DNA from: Microbacteriaceae bacterium
GTDB taxonomy: Bacteria; Actinomycetota; Actinomycetes; Actinomycetales; Microbacteriaceae
Length of the DNA stretch: 44,765 nucleotides
Reading direction: 5' to 3'
Assembly (NCBI GenBank): GCA_011620705.1
Contig: WOYR01000255.1
Coordinates: 1-44,765 of the forward strand
A program made the position numbers and the translations under genes. Below are positions 7,267 through 15,567 of the stretch, one piece after another. Under the pieces are notes generated by a model, which worked only from the letters and a program-made list of their open reading frames with translations, searched no databases and was not told the DNA's origin. Within the stretch, counting starts at the first letter, position 1. Each line of letters starts with the position of its first letter.

Positions 7267-7786
7267 CCAATGGTTGATCCTGGCGTCCGCCCTGATCCCG
7301 TTGGCGCTCATCGCGCTGGGCATGGTGATCGGATGGCGCGCCCTGCGGCGCCGCACCAGCGACATCAGAGGGCTCGCGCCCGTGCCGTCCGAGGCGGGCG
7401 AGACCCTGTTCGGCGAAGACCTGCTGTATGTCGCGACCACCCGTGCCGGGCAGCCGCTCCAGCGCATCGCGGTGAAGGGGCTCGCGTTCCGCGCGCGTGC
7501 GGTGCTGGCGGTCATGAGCGGCGGCATCAGGCTCGACCTGGCGGGCGCGCGGCCCGGTTTCATCCCGGCCGCTGCGCTGGAAGGCGTCGGCCGCGCCACC
7601 TGGACGATCGATCGCGTGGTGTCGAACGACGGCCTGGTCCTGGTGCGATGGCGGCAGGAGGCCGGTGCTCTCGACAGCTATTTCCGCTCGGCGGACCCTT
7701 CCGCCCTCGTCGAGGCCATCGAGAGGCTGCTCCCCGCTCACGCAGCCGCCGGCGCTGGTGCGGGCGGGCCGGGTGCTGCCGCGTGA
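7256..7786 (+). CDS. Small membrane-anchored protein of the pyr operon (Rv1382-like)
   Basis: 176 residues: one N-terminal transmembrane helix (about 7-27, WLILASALIPLALIALGMVI), a short basic stretch WRALRRR, then a soluble domain of alternating strands that looks PH-like. The tail is Ala/Gly-rich. M. tuberculosis has a protein of the same kind (Rv1382) at the same place between pyrC and carA; its role is not established. It overlaps pyrC by 11 bp and carA by 4 bp, so it is made together with the pyrimidine enzymes. A membrane anchor or transport-related role would be a guess. The ATG at 7256 puts the helix at the very N-terminus. Confidence 0.85.
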   Translation: MSNDQWLILASALIPLALIALGMVIGWRALRRRTSDIRGLAPVPSEAGETLFGEDLLYVATTRAGQPLQRIAVKGLAFRARAVLAVMSGGIRLDLAGARPGFIPAAALEGVGRATWTIDRVVSNDGLVLVRWRQEAGALDSYFRSADPSALVEAIERLLPAHAAAGAGAGGPGAAA

Positions 7787-8940
7787 TCGCCAACGACCCC
7801 GCGGTCCTCGTCCTCGAGGACGGCACGCGCTACCCCGGCCGGGCATACGGCGCCCGCGGGCGGGCCCTCGGCGAAGCGGTCTTCGCGACCGGGATGACCG
7901 GATATCAGGAGACCCTGACCGACCCCAGCTACGCAGGCCAGATCGTGATCATGACGGCGCCGCACATCGGCAACACGGGCATGAACGACGAGGATCCCGA
8001 GTCCCGGCGCATCTGGGTCGCGGGCTATGTCGTGCGCGAGCCGTCGCGCGTCGTGAGCAACTACCGCGCAACGCGGAGCCTCGACGATGAGCTGGTGGAG
8101 AACGGCATCGTCGGCATGAGCGGGATCGACACCCGTGCCGTCACGCGGCGGCTCCGGGACGCCGGAGCGATGCGGGCAGGGGTCTTCTCCGGACCGGATG
8201 CCGCCATCAGCCCCGACGAGCAGCTCGCGATCGTGCGCAGCAGCCGCCGGATGGCGGGGCTCAACCTCTCGGCCGAGGTCTCGGTCGCGTCCGAGACCAT
8301 CACGCCCGCCGACTCGCCGACCGGAGAGGTTCTCGGCGCTCTGGCCGTGCTCGATCTCGGCGTGAAGCGGTCGACCATCGACAACCTCGCGCGGCGCGGT
8401 TTCGAGGTGCATGTGCTGCCGCAGGACTCCACGCTCGAGCAGATCCTCGCGATCCATCCGGTCGCGGCGTTCTACTCGAACGGGCCAGGCGACCCCGAGG
8501 CCGCGGACGAGCAGGTGGCGGTGCTGCGGGGCATCCTGGATGCCGGTCTGCCCTTCTTCGGCATCTGCTTCGGCAATCAGCTGCTCGGCCGCGCGCTGGG
8601 CCTCGGCACCTACAAGCTCCCCTTCGGGCACCGCGGGATCAACCAGCCCGTGCTCGACAAGGCCACCGGCCGGGTGGAGATCACCGCGCACAATCACGGT
8701 TTCGCGGTCGACGCGCCGCTCGAGGGCGTCATCGAGAGCCCCATCGGCTACGGACGGCTCGAGGTGAGTCACGTCGGGCTGAACGATGGCGTGGTGGAGG
8801 GTCTCAACGCCCTCGACATTCCCGCGTTCTCGGTGCAGTACCACCCGGAGGCGGCGGCCGGGCCCCACGACGCCAACCACCTCTTCGACCGCTTCGCCGA
8901 GCTGGTCCGGACCTCCCAGCAGAAGGGCGACACGATCTAG
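7783..8940 (+). CDS. carA: Carbamoyl-phosphate synthase, small (glutaminase) subunit
   Basis: Hydrolyses glutamine and passes ammonia to CarB; the product serves both pyrimidine and arginine synthesis. The 385 residues have the CPSase small-chain N-terminal domain (ATGMTGYQETLTDPSYAGQI, NTGMNDEDPES, GIDTRAVTRRLRDAGAMR). The class I amidotransferase half has nucleophile Cys262 in FFGICFGNQLLGRALG and the His354/Glu356 pair in YHPEA. The GTG at 7783 overlaps the previous stop (GTGA). Its TAG stop shares one base with the carB GTG. Confidence 0.96.
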   Translation: MIANDPAVLVLEDGTRYPGRAYGARGRALGEAVFATGMTGYQETLTDPSYAGQIVIMTAPHIGNTGMNDEDPESRRIWVAGYVVREPSRVVSNYRATRSLDDELVENGIVGMSGIDTRAVTRRLRDAGAMRAGVFSGPDAAISPDEQLAIVRSSRRMAGLNLSAEVSVASETITPADSPTGEVLGALAVLDLGVKRSTIDNLARRGFEVHVLPQDSTLEQILAIHPVAAFYSNGPGDPEAADEQVAVLRGILDAGLPFFGICFGNQLLGRALGLGTYKLPFGHRGINQPVLDKATGRVEITAHNHGFAVDAPLEGVIESPIGYGRLEVSHVGLNDGVVEGLNALDIPAFSVQYHPEAAAGPHDANHLFDRFAELVRTSQQKGDTI

Positions 8941-11900
8941 TGCCCAAACGTGCAGACATCCGGAGCGTGCTCGTCATCGGCTCCGGCCCGATCGTGATCG
9001 GGCAGGCGGCCGAGTTCGACTATTCCGGCACCCAGGCCTGCCGCGTGCTGCGCGAGGAGGGGGTGCGCGTCATCCTGGTCAACCCGAATCCGGCGACGAT
9101 CATGACCGACCCCGATTTCGCCGATGCCACATACATCGAGCCGATCACGAACGCGGCGCTGGAGGCGATCATCGCCCACGAGCGCCCGGATGCGGTGCTG
9201 CCGACCCTGGGCGGCCAGACCGCGCTCAACGCGGCGATCGCGCTCGACGAGGCGGGCATCCTCGCCAAGTACGCAGTGGAGCTGATCGGCGCCAAGGTGG
9301 AGGCGATCAAGAAGGGCGAGGACCGCCAGATCTTCAAGGAGCTGGTGATCGAGGCGGGCGCCGAGGTCGCCCGCAGCCACATCGCGCGCACGGTGAGCGA
9401 GGCGGTGGATTTCGCGGAGGACCTCGGCTACCCGCTGGTGATCCGCCCGAGCTTCACCATGGGCGGCCTCGGATCGGGGTTCGCATACTCCCGCGATGAA
9501 CTCATCCGCATGGTGGCGGACGGGCTGCACCAGAGCCCGAGCCACGAGGTGCTGCTCGAGGAATCGATCATGGGCTGGAAGGAGTACGAGCTCGAACTGA
9601 TGCGCGACACCGCAGACAACACCGTCGTCGTGTGCTCGATCGAGAACGTCGATCCGGTCGGCGTTCACACCGGGGACTCGATCACCGTCGCGCCGGCGCT
9701 CACGCTGACCGACCGCGAGTTCCAGCGGCTGCGCGACATCGGCATCGACATCATCCGCGCGGTGGGCGTCGATACCGGCGGATGCAACATCCAGTTCGCC
9801 GTCGAGCCATCGACCGGGCGGGTGATCGTGATCGAGATGAACCCGCGGGTGTCGCGGTCGAGCGCTCTGGCCTCGAAGGCCACCGGATTCCCGATCGCCA
9901 AGATCGCCGCAAAGCTGGCCATCGGCTACCGGCTCGACGAGATCCCGAACGACATCACCAAGGTGACCCCGGCGAGCTTCGAGCCGACTCTCGACTACAT
10001 CGTCGTGAAGGTGCCGCGCTTCGCCTTCGAGAAGTTCCCATCGGCGGATGCCACTCTCACCACCACGATGAAGAGCGTCGGCGAGGCGATGGCCATCGGG
10101 CGCAACTACTCGACGGCCCTGCAGAAGGCGCTGCGCTCCCTGGAGAAGCGGGGCAGCAGCTTCCACTGGGGCGGCGAGCGGCGCAGCAAGGCCGCGCTGA
10201 TCGACGCGGCGCGCATCCCCACCGACGGGCGGATCGTCACGGTGCAGCAGGCGCTGCGCAAAGGCGCGACCATCGCCGAGCTGTTCGAGGCGACCAGGAT
10301 CGATCCGTGGTTCCTGGATCAGATCGTGCTGATCAACGAGGTCGCCGCCGAGATCGCCGGGCTGCGGCCCTTCGACCGCGCGCTGTTCGAGCTCGCCAAG
10401 GACCACGGCTTCTCGGATGCCCAGATCGCCGAATTGCGCGGCCTCAGCGAGCAGGAGGTGCGCAACGCGCGCTGGCAGCTGGGCGTGCGCCCGGTCTACA
10501 AGACCGTTGACACCTGCGCGGGCGAATTCCCCGCGCTGACGCCGTACCACTACTCGAGCTACGACCTGGAGACGGAGGTGCGGCCGAGCGGGGCGCGCAA
10601 GGTCGTCATCCTGGGCTCCGGGCCGAACCGCATCGGGCAGGGCGTCGAGTTCGACTACAGCTGCGTGCACGCGAGCTTCGCGCTGCACGACGCCGGCTTC
10701 GAGACGATCATGATCAACTGCAACCCCGAGACGGTGTCGACCGACTACGACACCAGCGACCGGCTGTACTTCGAGCCGCTCACCCTCGAGGACGTGCTCG
10801 AGGTCATCCACGCCGAGTCGCAGTCCGGTGAGCTCGTCGGCGTGATCGTGCAGCTGGGCGGGCAGACCGCGCTGGGGCTGGCCAAGGGGCTCGAGGCGGC
10901 CGGCGTGCCGATCCTGGGCACATCGCCGAGCGCGATCGACCTGGCGGAGGAGCGCGGGCTGTTCTCGAAGATCCTCGACCAGGCGAAACTGCTCGCGCCC
11001 AAGAACGGCACGGCGACGGACGCGCCATCGGCGGTCGCGGCCGCCGAGGCGATCGGCTACCCGGTGCTGGTGCGCCCGAGCTACGTGCTCGGCGGGCGGG
11101 GAATGGAGATCGTCTACGACACTCCCGGGCTGGAGGACTACTTCGACCGGGTGCGCGAACAGGCCATCATCGGCCCGGGTTCGCCGCTGCTGGTCGACCG
11201 CTTCCTGGATGATGCGCTCGAGATCGATGTCGACGCCCTCTACGACGGCACCGAGTTGTACGTCGGCGGGATCATGGAGCACATCGAGGAGGCCGGCGTG
11301 CACTCCGGAGACTCGGCATGCACCCTGCCGCCGGTCACCCTCGGCCGGGACGTCATCGACCAGGTCGTCGTGGCGACCCGCAAGATCGCCGAGGGGGTCG
11401 GAGTGCGCGGGCTGCTCAACGTGCAGTTCGCCATCGGCGCCGGGATCCTGTACGTGCTGGAGGCGAACCCGCGGGCCTCGCGCACGGTGCCGTTCGTCTC
11501 CAAGGCGCTGGGCATCCCGCTGGCGAAGGCGGCGTCGCTGATCATGGTGGGGCGCAGCATCCGCGATCTCGTCGGCAGCGGCATGCTGCCCGCCTCCGAT
11601 GGGGCGCATGTTCCGCTCGACTCGCCGGTCTCCGTCAAGGAGGCGGTGCTGCCGTTCAAGCGATTCCGCACCCGCGAGGGCCAGGTGGTCGACTCGGTGC
11701 TCGGTCCCGAGATGCGCTCCACCGGCGAGGTGATGGGCATCGACGCCGACTTCCCGCGCGCCTTCGCCAAGAGCCAGGACGCCGCATACGGCGGCCTGCC
11801 CTCCACCGGCACCGTGTTCGTCTCGGTCGCCGACCGCGACAAGCGCGCCATCGTGCTCCCGATGCTGCGGATGTCGCAGCTCGGCTTCGACATCGTCGCG

Positions 11901-12245
11901 ACCGAGGGCACCGCCGAGGTGCTGGCTCGCTACGGGATCCCGGCCACGACGGTGCGCAAGTACTTCATGGGCCAGGCGGTGGTGGAGGGCGATCCCTCCA
12001 TCGTCGAACTGATCAACGACGGCAGGATCGACATCGTGATCAACACCCCGAGCGGCCGCAGCGCGCGGGCTGACGGTTTCGAGATCCGCACCGCGACCGT
12101 CGCCGCGGACAAGCCGCTGTTCACCACCATCGCGCAGGTGGGTGCCGCTGTCGCGTCGTTCGAGGTGCATCGCGGCGAGCTGCGCGTTCGCAGCCTGCAG
12201 GACTACGCGAAGGACAGGGCGGCGCGGGGGGCGGTGCCCCGATGA
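8940..12245 (+). CDS. carB: Carbamoyl-phosphate synthase, large subunit
   Basis: Makes carbamoyl phosphate from bicarbonate, ammonia and two ATP. At 1101 residues it is full length with the internal duplication. The first ATP-grasp half has GSGPIVIGQAAEFDYSGTQ and NPRVSRSSALASKATG; the second has GSGPNRIGQGVEFDYSCVH and ANPRASRTVPFVSKALG. An oligomerisation domain lies between them, and an MGS-like allosteric domain forms the last 150 residues or so (SVADRDKRAIVLPMLRMSQLGF, NTPSG). The GTG at 8940 is chosen because it abuts the carA stop and precedes the conserved start PKRADIRSVLVIGSG. Its stop overlaps pyrF. Confidence 0.97.
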   Translation: MPKRADIRSVLVIGSGPIVIGQAAEFDYSGTQACRVLREEGVRVILVNPNPATIMTDPDFADATYIEPITNAALEAIIAHERPDAVLPTLGGQTALNAAIALDEAGILAKYAVELIGAKVEAIKKGEDRQIFKELVIEAGAEVARSHIARTVSEAVDFAEDLGYPLVIRPSFTMGGLGSGFAYSRDELIRMVADGLHQSPSHEVLLEESIMGWKEYELELMRDTADNTVVVCSIENVDPVGVHTGDSITVAPALTLTDREFQRLRDIGIDIIRAVGVDTGGCNIQFAVEPSTGRVIVIEMNPRVSRSSALASKATGFPIAKIAAKLAIGYRLDEIPNDITKVTPASFEPTLDYIVVKVPRFAFEKFPSADATLTTTMKSVGEAMAIGRNYSTALQKALRSLEKRGSSFHWGGERRSKAALIDAARIPTDGRIVTVQQALRKGATIAELFEATRIDPWFLDQIVLINEVAAEIAGLRPFDRALFELAKDHGFSDAQIAELRGLSEQEVRNARWQLGVRPVYKTVDTCAGEFPALTPYHYSSYDLETEVRPSGARKVVILGSGPNRIGQGVEFDYSCVHASFALHDAGFETIMINCNPETVSTDYDTSDRLYFEPLTLEDVLEVIHAESQSGELVGVIVQLGGQTALGLAKGLEAAGVPILGTSPSAIDLAEERGLFSKILDQAKLLAPKNGTATDAPSAVAAAEAIGYPVLVRPSYVLGGRGMEIVYDTPGLEDYFDRVREQAIIGPGSPLLVDRFLDDALEIDVDALYDGTELYVGGIMEHIEEAGVHSGDSACTLPPVTLGRDVIDQVVVATRKIAEGVGVRGLLNVQFAIGAGILYVLEANPRASRTVPFVSKALGIPLAKAASLIMVGRSIRDLVGSGMLPASDGAHVPLDSPVSVKEAVLPFKRFRTREGQVVDSVLGPEMRSTGEVMGIDADFPRAFAKSQDAAYGGLPSTGTVFVSVADRDKRAIVLPMLRMSQLGFDIVATEGTAEVLARYGIPATTVRKYFMGQAVVEGDPSIVELINDGRIDIVINTPSGRSARADGFEIRTATVAADKPLFTTIAQVGAAVASFEVHRGELRVRSLQDYAKDRAARGAVPR

Positions 12246-13114
12246 CCGAGCCGTTCGGGGAGCGCCTGGCGCGCGTCTTCTCCCGGAGAGGCCGGCTCTG
12301 CGTGGGAATCGACCCGCACGCGAGCCTGCTCGAGGAATGGGGGCTGCCGGACTCTGCGGCCGGCGCCCGCGAGTTCGGGCTCCGGGTCGTCGACGCGGCC
12401 GCCGGAGGCGCCGGCATCGTGAAGCCGCAGATCGCCTTCTTCGAGCGCCACGGCTCGGCGGGCTATGCGGCGCTGGAACAGGTGCTGGAGGCCGCGCGCG
12501 CCGCTGAGCTGCTGGTGATCGCGGATGCCAAGCGCGGTGATCTGGGGACCTCCGTCGATGCGTACGGGGAGGCCTGGCTCACACCGGGCTCGCCGCTCGA
12601 GGCGGACGCGATGACCGCGGTGGCCTACCAGGGTCTCGGCTCCCTCGATGGCGTGCTCGAACGCGCCGAGCGCTTCGGCAAGGGCGTGTTCGTGCTCGCG
12701 GCGACCTCGAATCCGGAGGGGCTCCCGACGCAGGCGGCGATCCGCGCTGACGGGCGCACGGTCGCGGCAGGCGTCGTGGCCGACGTCGCCGAGCGGAACC
12801 GTGCATCCGGCAGCGGGGCATCCGGCAGCAGGTCATCCGGCGGCGGGGCGACGGCATCGTTCGGGGTGGTGGTGGGCGCCACAGTGGTCCTCGCCGAGCT
12901 CGGCCTCGATCGCGCGTCCTTCGCGGGGATGCCGGTGCTCGCTCCGGGGTTCGGCTATCAGGGAGCCCGGGGCGCCGAACTGCGCGAGTTGCTCAGCGCG
13001 GCGGCGCAGAATGTTGTGGTGAGCGCATCCCGCAGCATCCTGGCTGACGGCCCGCGGGGACTCGGGGCGGCGATCGACGAGCACGCCCGAGAGGTGGCGG
13101 CATGCCTCGTGTGA
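12242..13114 (+). CDS. pyrF: Orotidine 5'-phosphate decarboxylase (type 2)
   Basis: Decarboxylates OMP to UMP, the final step encoded in this operon. The 290 residues follow the longer actinobacterial type 2 form. VGIDPHASLLEEWGL begins the barrel; the catalytic DAKRGDLG has D95 and K97; later come AATSNPEG, VVVGATV and VLAPGFGYQGA. Residues about 188-202 are a low-complexity Ser/Gly loop encoded by three 15-bp repeats, just before the FGVVVGATV strand, and likely a surface extension. It overlaps carB by 4 bp and the gmk fusion by 13 bp. pyrD is not in the window. Confidence 0.95.
   Translation: MTEPFGERLARVFSRRGRLCVGIDPHASLLEEWGLPDSAAGAREFGLRVVDAAAGGAGIVKPQIAFFERHGSAGYAALEQVLEAARAAELLVIADAKRGDLGTSVDAYGEAWLTPGSPLEADAMTAVAYQGLGSLDGVLERAERFGKGVFVLAATSNPEGLPTQAAIRADGRTVAAGVVADVAERNRASGSGASGSRSSGGGATASFGVVVGATVVLAELGLDRASFAGMPVLAPGFGYQGARGAELRELLSAAAQNVVVSASRSILADGPRGLGAAIDEHAREVAACLV
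12803..12847 (+). repeat. Three 15-bp in-frame tandem repeats in pyrF
   Basis: Units at 12803-12817, 12818-12832 and 12833-12847 follow GCATCCGGCAGCGGG with one to three changes each, encoding a five-residue Ser/Gly-rich unit three times. The unit is a multiple of three, so copy changes keep the frame. Each copy carries CATCCGG. Confidence 0.9.
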
Positions 13115-13998
13115 GGCCGCCCGAAGTGGATCGGGTCGCCGCGGCCCGCGCCGCCGTGGCCGCCCGCCGCGCCAGGGCCGGAGTGAAGCAGACGGTCGCC
13201 AACCGGGAGCGCACGGCGCTGGATGTCGCTGAGTCGGCATGGGTTGGCGAGCCCAGCAGCCCCGAATCGACGCTGCGGGTGCGAGAGCTGCTGATGAGCA
13301 TCCCGAGCCTCGGACCGACGAGAGCCGACAAGGCGATGGAGCAGCTCGGCATCGCGTTCTCGAAGCGCGTCGGCGGGCTGGGCGTCCGCCAGCGGGCCAG
13401 GCTGCGCGAGTACCTGTCCCAGCGCGAAGGCAGGAGCGAGCGGCCGACCAGCCGGCTGGTCGTGCTCGCCGGGCCGACGGCGGTCGGCAAGGGGACCGTG
13501 TCGCGCTACATCCGCGAGCACTACCCGGATGTGGTGCTGAGCATCTCGGCGACCACGCGGCCGCCGCGCCCCGGGGAGGTGGACGGCGAGCACTACTACT
13601 TCGTCAGCGATGCGCAGTTCGACGACATGATCGCGCGCGGCGAGTTCCTGGAGTGGGCCACCGTGCACAACTCGTCCCGCTACGGCACGCCGCGATCGCC
13701 CGTCGACGCCGCGCTGGCCCAGGGCAGGAGCGTGCTGCTCGAGATCGATCTGCAGGGCGCACGGGCCGTGAAACGCGAGATGCCCGACGCGCTCCTGGTG
13801 TTCCTGCTGCCGCCGAGCTGGGAGGAGCTGGTGCGCCGCCTGGTGGGCCGGGGCACCGAGGACGCGGCCGAACAGGCTCGCCGACTCGAGACGGCGAAGC
13901 TCGAATTGCGGGCCCAGGACGAGTTCGATGTCAAGGTGGTGAACCGGGAAGTCGGCCAAGCCGCAGCCGAAGTCGTAGAATTGCTCGCAGTGCCCTGA
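13102..13998 (+). CDS. gmk: Fusion of actinobacterial integration host factor (mIHF) and guanylate kinase
   Basis: A 298-residue protein with two recognisable parts. Residues about 7-105 match mIHF: AAARAAVAARRARAGVK, VRELLMSIPSLGPTRADKAM (residues 60-79) and KRVGGLGVRQRARLREYL (88-105), the DNA-binding fold of mycobacterial Rv1388. After a short Ser/Arg/Glu-rich linker (106-116), residues 117-298 are guanylate kinase, GMP to GDP: P-loop GPTAVGKG (124-131), SATTRPPRPGEVDGEHYYFV, FLEWATVHNSSRYGTP and LLEIDLQGARAVK. In M. tuberculosis mihF and gmk are separate neighbours in this order before rpoZ, so a fusion of adjacent genes is likely. GAGAGG 6 nt before the ATG at 13102 supports this start; GTG at 13111 is an alternative. 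No free mihF is in the window. Confidence 0.92.
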   Translation: MPRVRPPEVDRVAAARAAVAARRARAGVKQTVANRERTALDVAESAWVGEPSSPESTLRVRELLMSIPSLGPTRADKAMEQLGIAFSKRVGGLGVRQRARLREYLSQREGRSERPTSRLVVLAGPTAVGKGTVSRYIREHYPDVVLSISATTRPPRPGEVDGEHYYFVSDAQFDDMIARGEFLEWATVHNSSRYGTPRSPVDAALAQGRSVLLEIDLQGARAVKREMPDALLVFLLPPSWEELVRRLVGRGTEDAAEQARRLETAKLELRAQDEFDVKVVNREVGQAAAEVVELLAVP

Positions 13999-14029
13999 TC
14001 CGGGTGCGACCGCTTCAGGGAGGACCACC

Positions 14030-14293
14030 ATGGCCGACAAGAACTCCGGCATCATCGACCCGCCGATCGACGACCTGCTCACGCGAGTCGACTCCAAGTA
14101 CCAGCTGGTGATCTTCGCGAGCAAGCGCGCGCGTCAGATCAACGACTACTACGCCGACCTGCACGAGGGCTCGCTCTTCGACAACGTCGGCCCCTTGGTG
14201 GACTCCACGATCGACGACAAGCCGCTCTCGGTCGCGCTGCGCGAGATCCACGAGGGCAAGCTCACCTTGACGCCGTTCGACGCGCCCGAGTAG
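14030..14293 (+). CDS. rpoZ: RNA polymerase omega subunit
   Basis: Small subunit that helps beta' folding and core assembly. The 87 residues show the family pattern: IIDPPIDDLLTRVDSKYQLVI, then the highly conserved SKRARQINDYY, and the C-terminal DDKPLSVALREIHEGKL. AGGGAGGA about 6 nt before the ATG is a strong ribosome-binding site. It follows gmk by 31 bp and precedes coaBC by 10 bp, the usual actinobacterial order. Confidence 0.96.
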   Translation: MADKNSGIIDPPIDDLLTRVDSKYQLVIFASKRARQINDYYADLHEGSLFDNVGPLVDSTIDDKPLSVALREIHEGKLTLTPFDAPE

Positions 14294-14303
14294 AGCAGCG
14301 CCG

Positions 14304-15515
14304 TTGAACATCGTCGTCGGGATCACCGGCGGCATCGCGGCGTACAAGGCCGTCAACGTCGTGCGGGGCCTGGTGCTGGCCGGCCACGAGGTGCACGTCG
14401 TGGCCACGGAGGCCGCGTTGCGCTTCGTCGGCCGCCCGACGCTGGAGGCGATCAGCAGGAACCCCGTGCACAGCGAGCTGTACGAGGCAGTCGCCGAGGT
14501 GCGCCACGTGGCCATCGGCCAGGCCGCCGAGCTGATCGTGGTGGCTCCTGCGACGGCGAACACGATCGCGAAGATCGCCGCTGGTCTCGCCGACGACCTG
14601 CTGGGCAACAGCATCCTCGCCTCGAAGGCGCCGATCCTGCTGGCCCCGGCGATGCACACCGAGATGTGGCAGAACCCGGCGACCGTCGCCAACGTGGCGA
14701 CGCTCAGGGCGCGGGGTGTGCAGTTCGTAGGACCGGCGAGCGGGCAGCTCACCGGGTCCGACTCGGGGCCGGGACGGATGGCGGAGCCCGACGAGATCGT
14801 GGCGGCGGCGTTGGCCGTGGCGGCCGGGGGCGGGCCTGCCGGGCACCGTGCTGATCTGATGGGGCGGCGCGTCCTGGTGACAGCGGGCGGCACGCGCGAA
14901 CCGCTCGACCCTGTGCGTTTCATCGGCAACCGCTCCAGCGGCAAGCAAGGCGTCGCCATCGCGCGCGCAGCGGCGGCCCGTGGGGCGGAGGTGACGCTCA
15001 TCGCGGCGAACCTCGATGAGGGCGTGCTGACCGGCCTCGCCGGTTCGATCGCGGTGCGGCACGTGTCGACCACCCTCGAACTGCAGGAGGCGGTGCTGCT
15101 CGCCGCCGGCACCGCCGAGCTGATCGTCATGGCCGCCGCGGTGGCGGATTACCGTCCCGAGACGGTCGCGGCGGGCAAGATCAGGAAGGAGGCGCAGGGC
15201 GATTCGCTCCAGCTGCGCCTGGTGCGGAATCCGGACATCCTGCACGAGCTCGTGCAGGGCAGGCACGACGGGCAGGTGATCGTCGGCTTCGCGGCCGAGA
15301 CCGAGCCGGATGCCGCGGCGCTGCTCGAGCTGGCCGTGGCCAAGCGCGCGCGCAAAGGGGTCGACTACCTCGTCGTCAACAGGGTCGGCTGGACCGAGAC
15401 TTTCGGCAGCGACGACAACGCCGTGATGGTGCTCGACGCAACCGGGGGTAACGTGGCGCAGGCCCACGGCGACAAGCAGTCGGTCGCCGACCGTATCCTC
15501 GACGTGGTGGCGTGA
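14304..15515 (+). CDS. coaBC: Bifunctional phosphopantothenoylcysteine decarboxylase / phosphopantothenate-cysteine ligase
   Basis: Two successive steps of coenzyme A synthesis. The 403 residues begin with the flavin-dependent CoaC domain (IVVGITGGIAAYKAVNVVR; VRHVAIGQAAELIVVAPATANTIAK; PAMHTEMWQNPAT). From about residue 189 the CoaB domain follows (GRRVLVTAGGTREPLDPVR, FIGNRSSGKQG, the KIRKEA lysine region and DYLVVNRVG). The start appears to be TTG at 14304, which gives the normal N-terminal strand directly; a TTG is unusual among these neighbours and its Shine-Dalgarno is weak, so coupling to rpoZ is likely. Confidence 0.95.
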   Translation: MNIVVGITGGIAAYKAVNVVRGLVLAGHEVHVVATEAALRFVGRPTLEAISRNPVHSELYEAVAEVRHVAIGQAAELIVVAPATANTIAKIAAGLADDLLGNSILASKAPILLAPAMHTEMWQNPATVANVATLRARGVQFVGPASGQLTGSDSGPGRMAEPDEIVAAALAVAAGGGPAGHRADLMGRRVLVTAGGTREPLDPVRFIGNRSSGKQGVAIARAAAARGAEVTLIAANLDEGVLTGLAGSIAVRHVSTTLELQEAVLLAAGTAELIVMAAAVADYRPETVAAGKIRKEAQGDSLQLRLVRNPDILHELVQGRHDGQVIVGFAAETEPDAAALLELAVAKRARKGVDYLVVNRVGWTETFGSDDNAVMVLDATGGNVAQAHGDKQSVADRILDVVA

Positions 15516-15567
15516 CACCCGGTCTCGCGTCCCCGCTTCTTCCCGCCTCCCACAGGACAGGTCGCCC

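Noticed and set aside
8937..12170. 1077-residue open frame on the - strand opposite carB
   Set aside because: Shadow of carB, with low-complexity Asp/Arg/His/Leu composition and no recognisable domain.
12803..12847. Short repeats considered as a CRISPR array
   Set aside because: Units are contiguous without spacers, in frame, inside pyrF.
15516..15567. SAM riboswitch before metK
   Set aside because: Only 52 bases, no recognisable riboswitch core or terminator.
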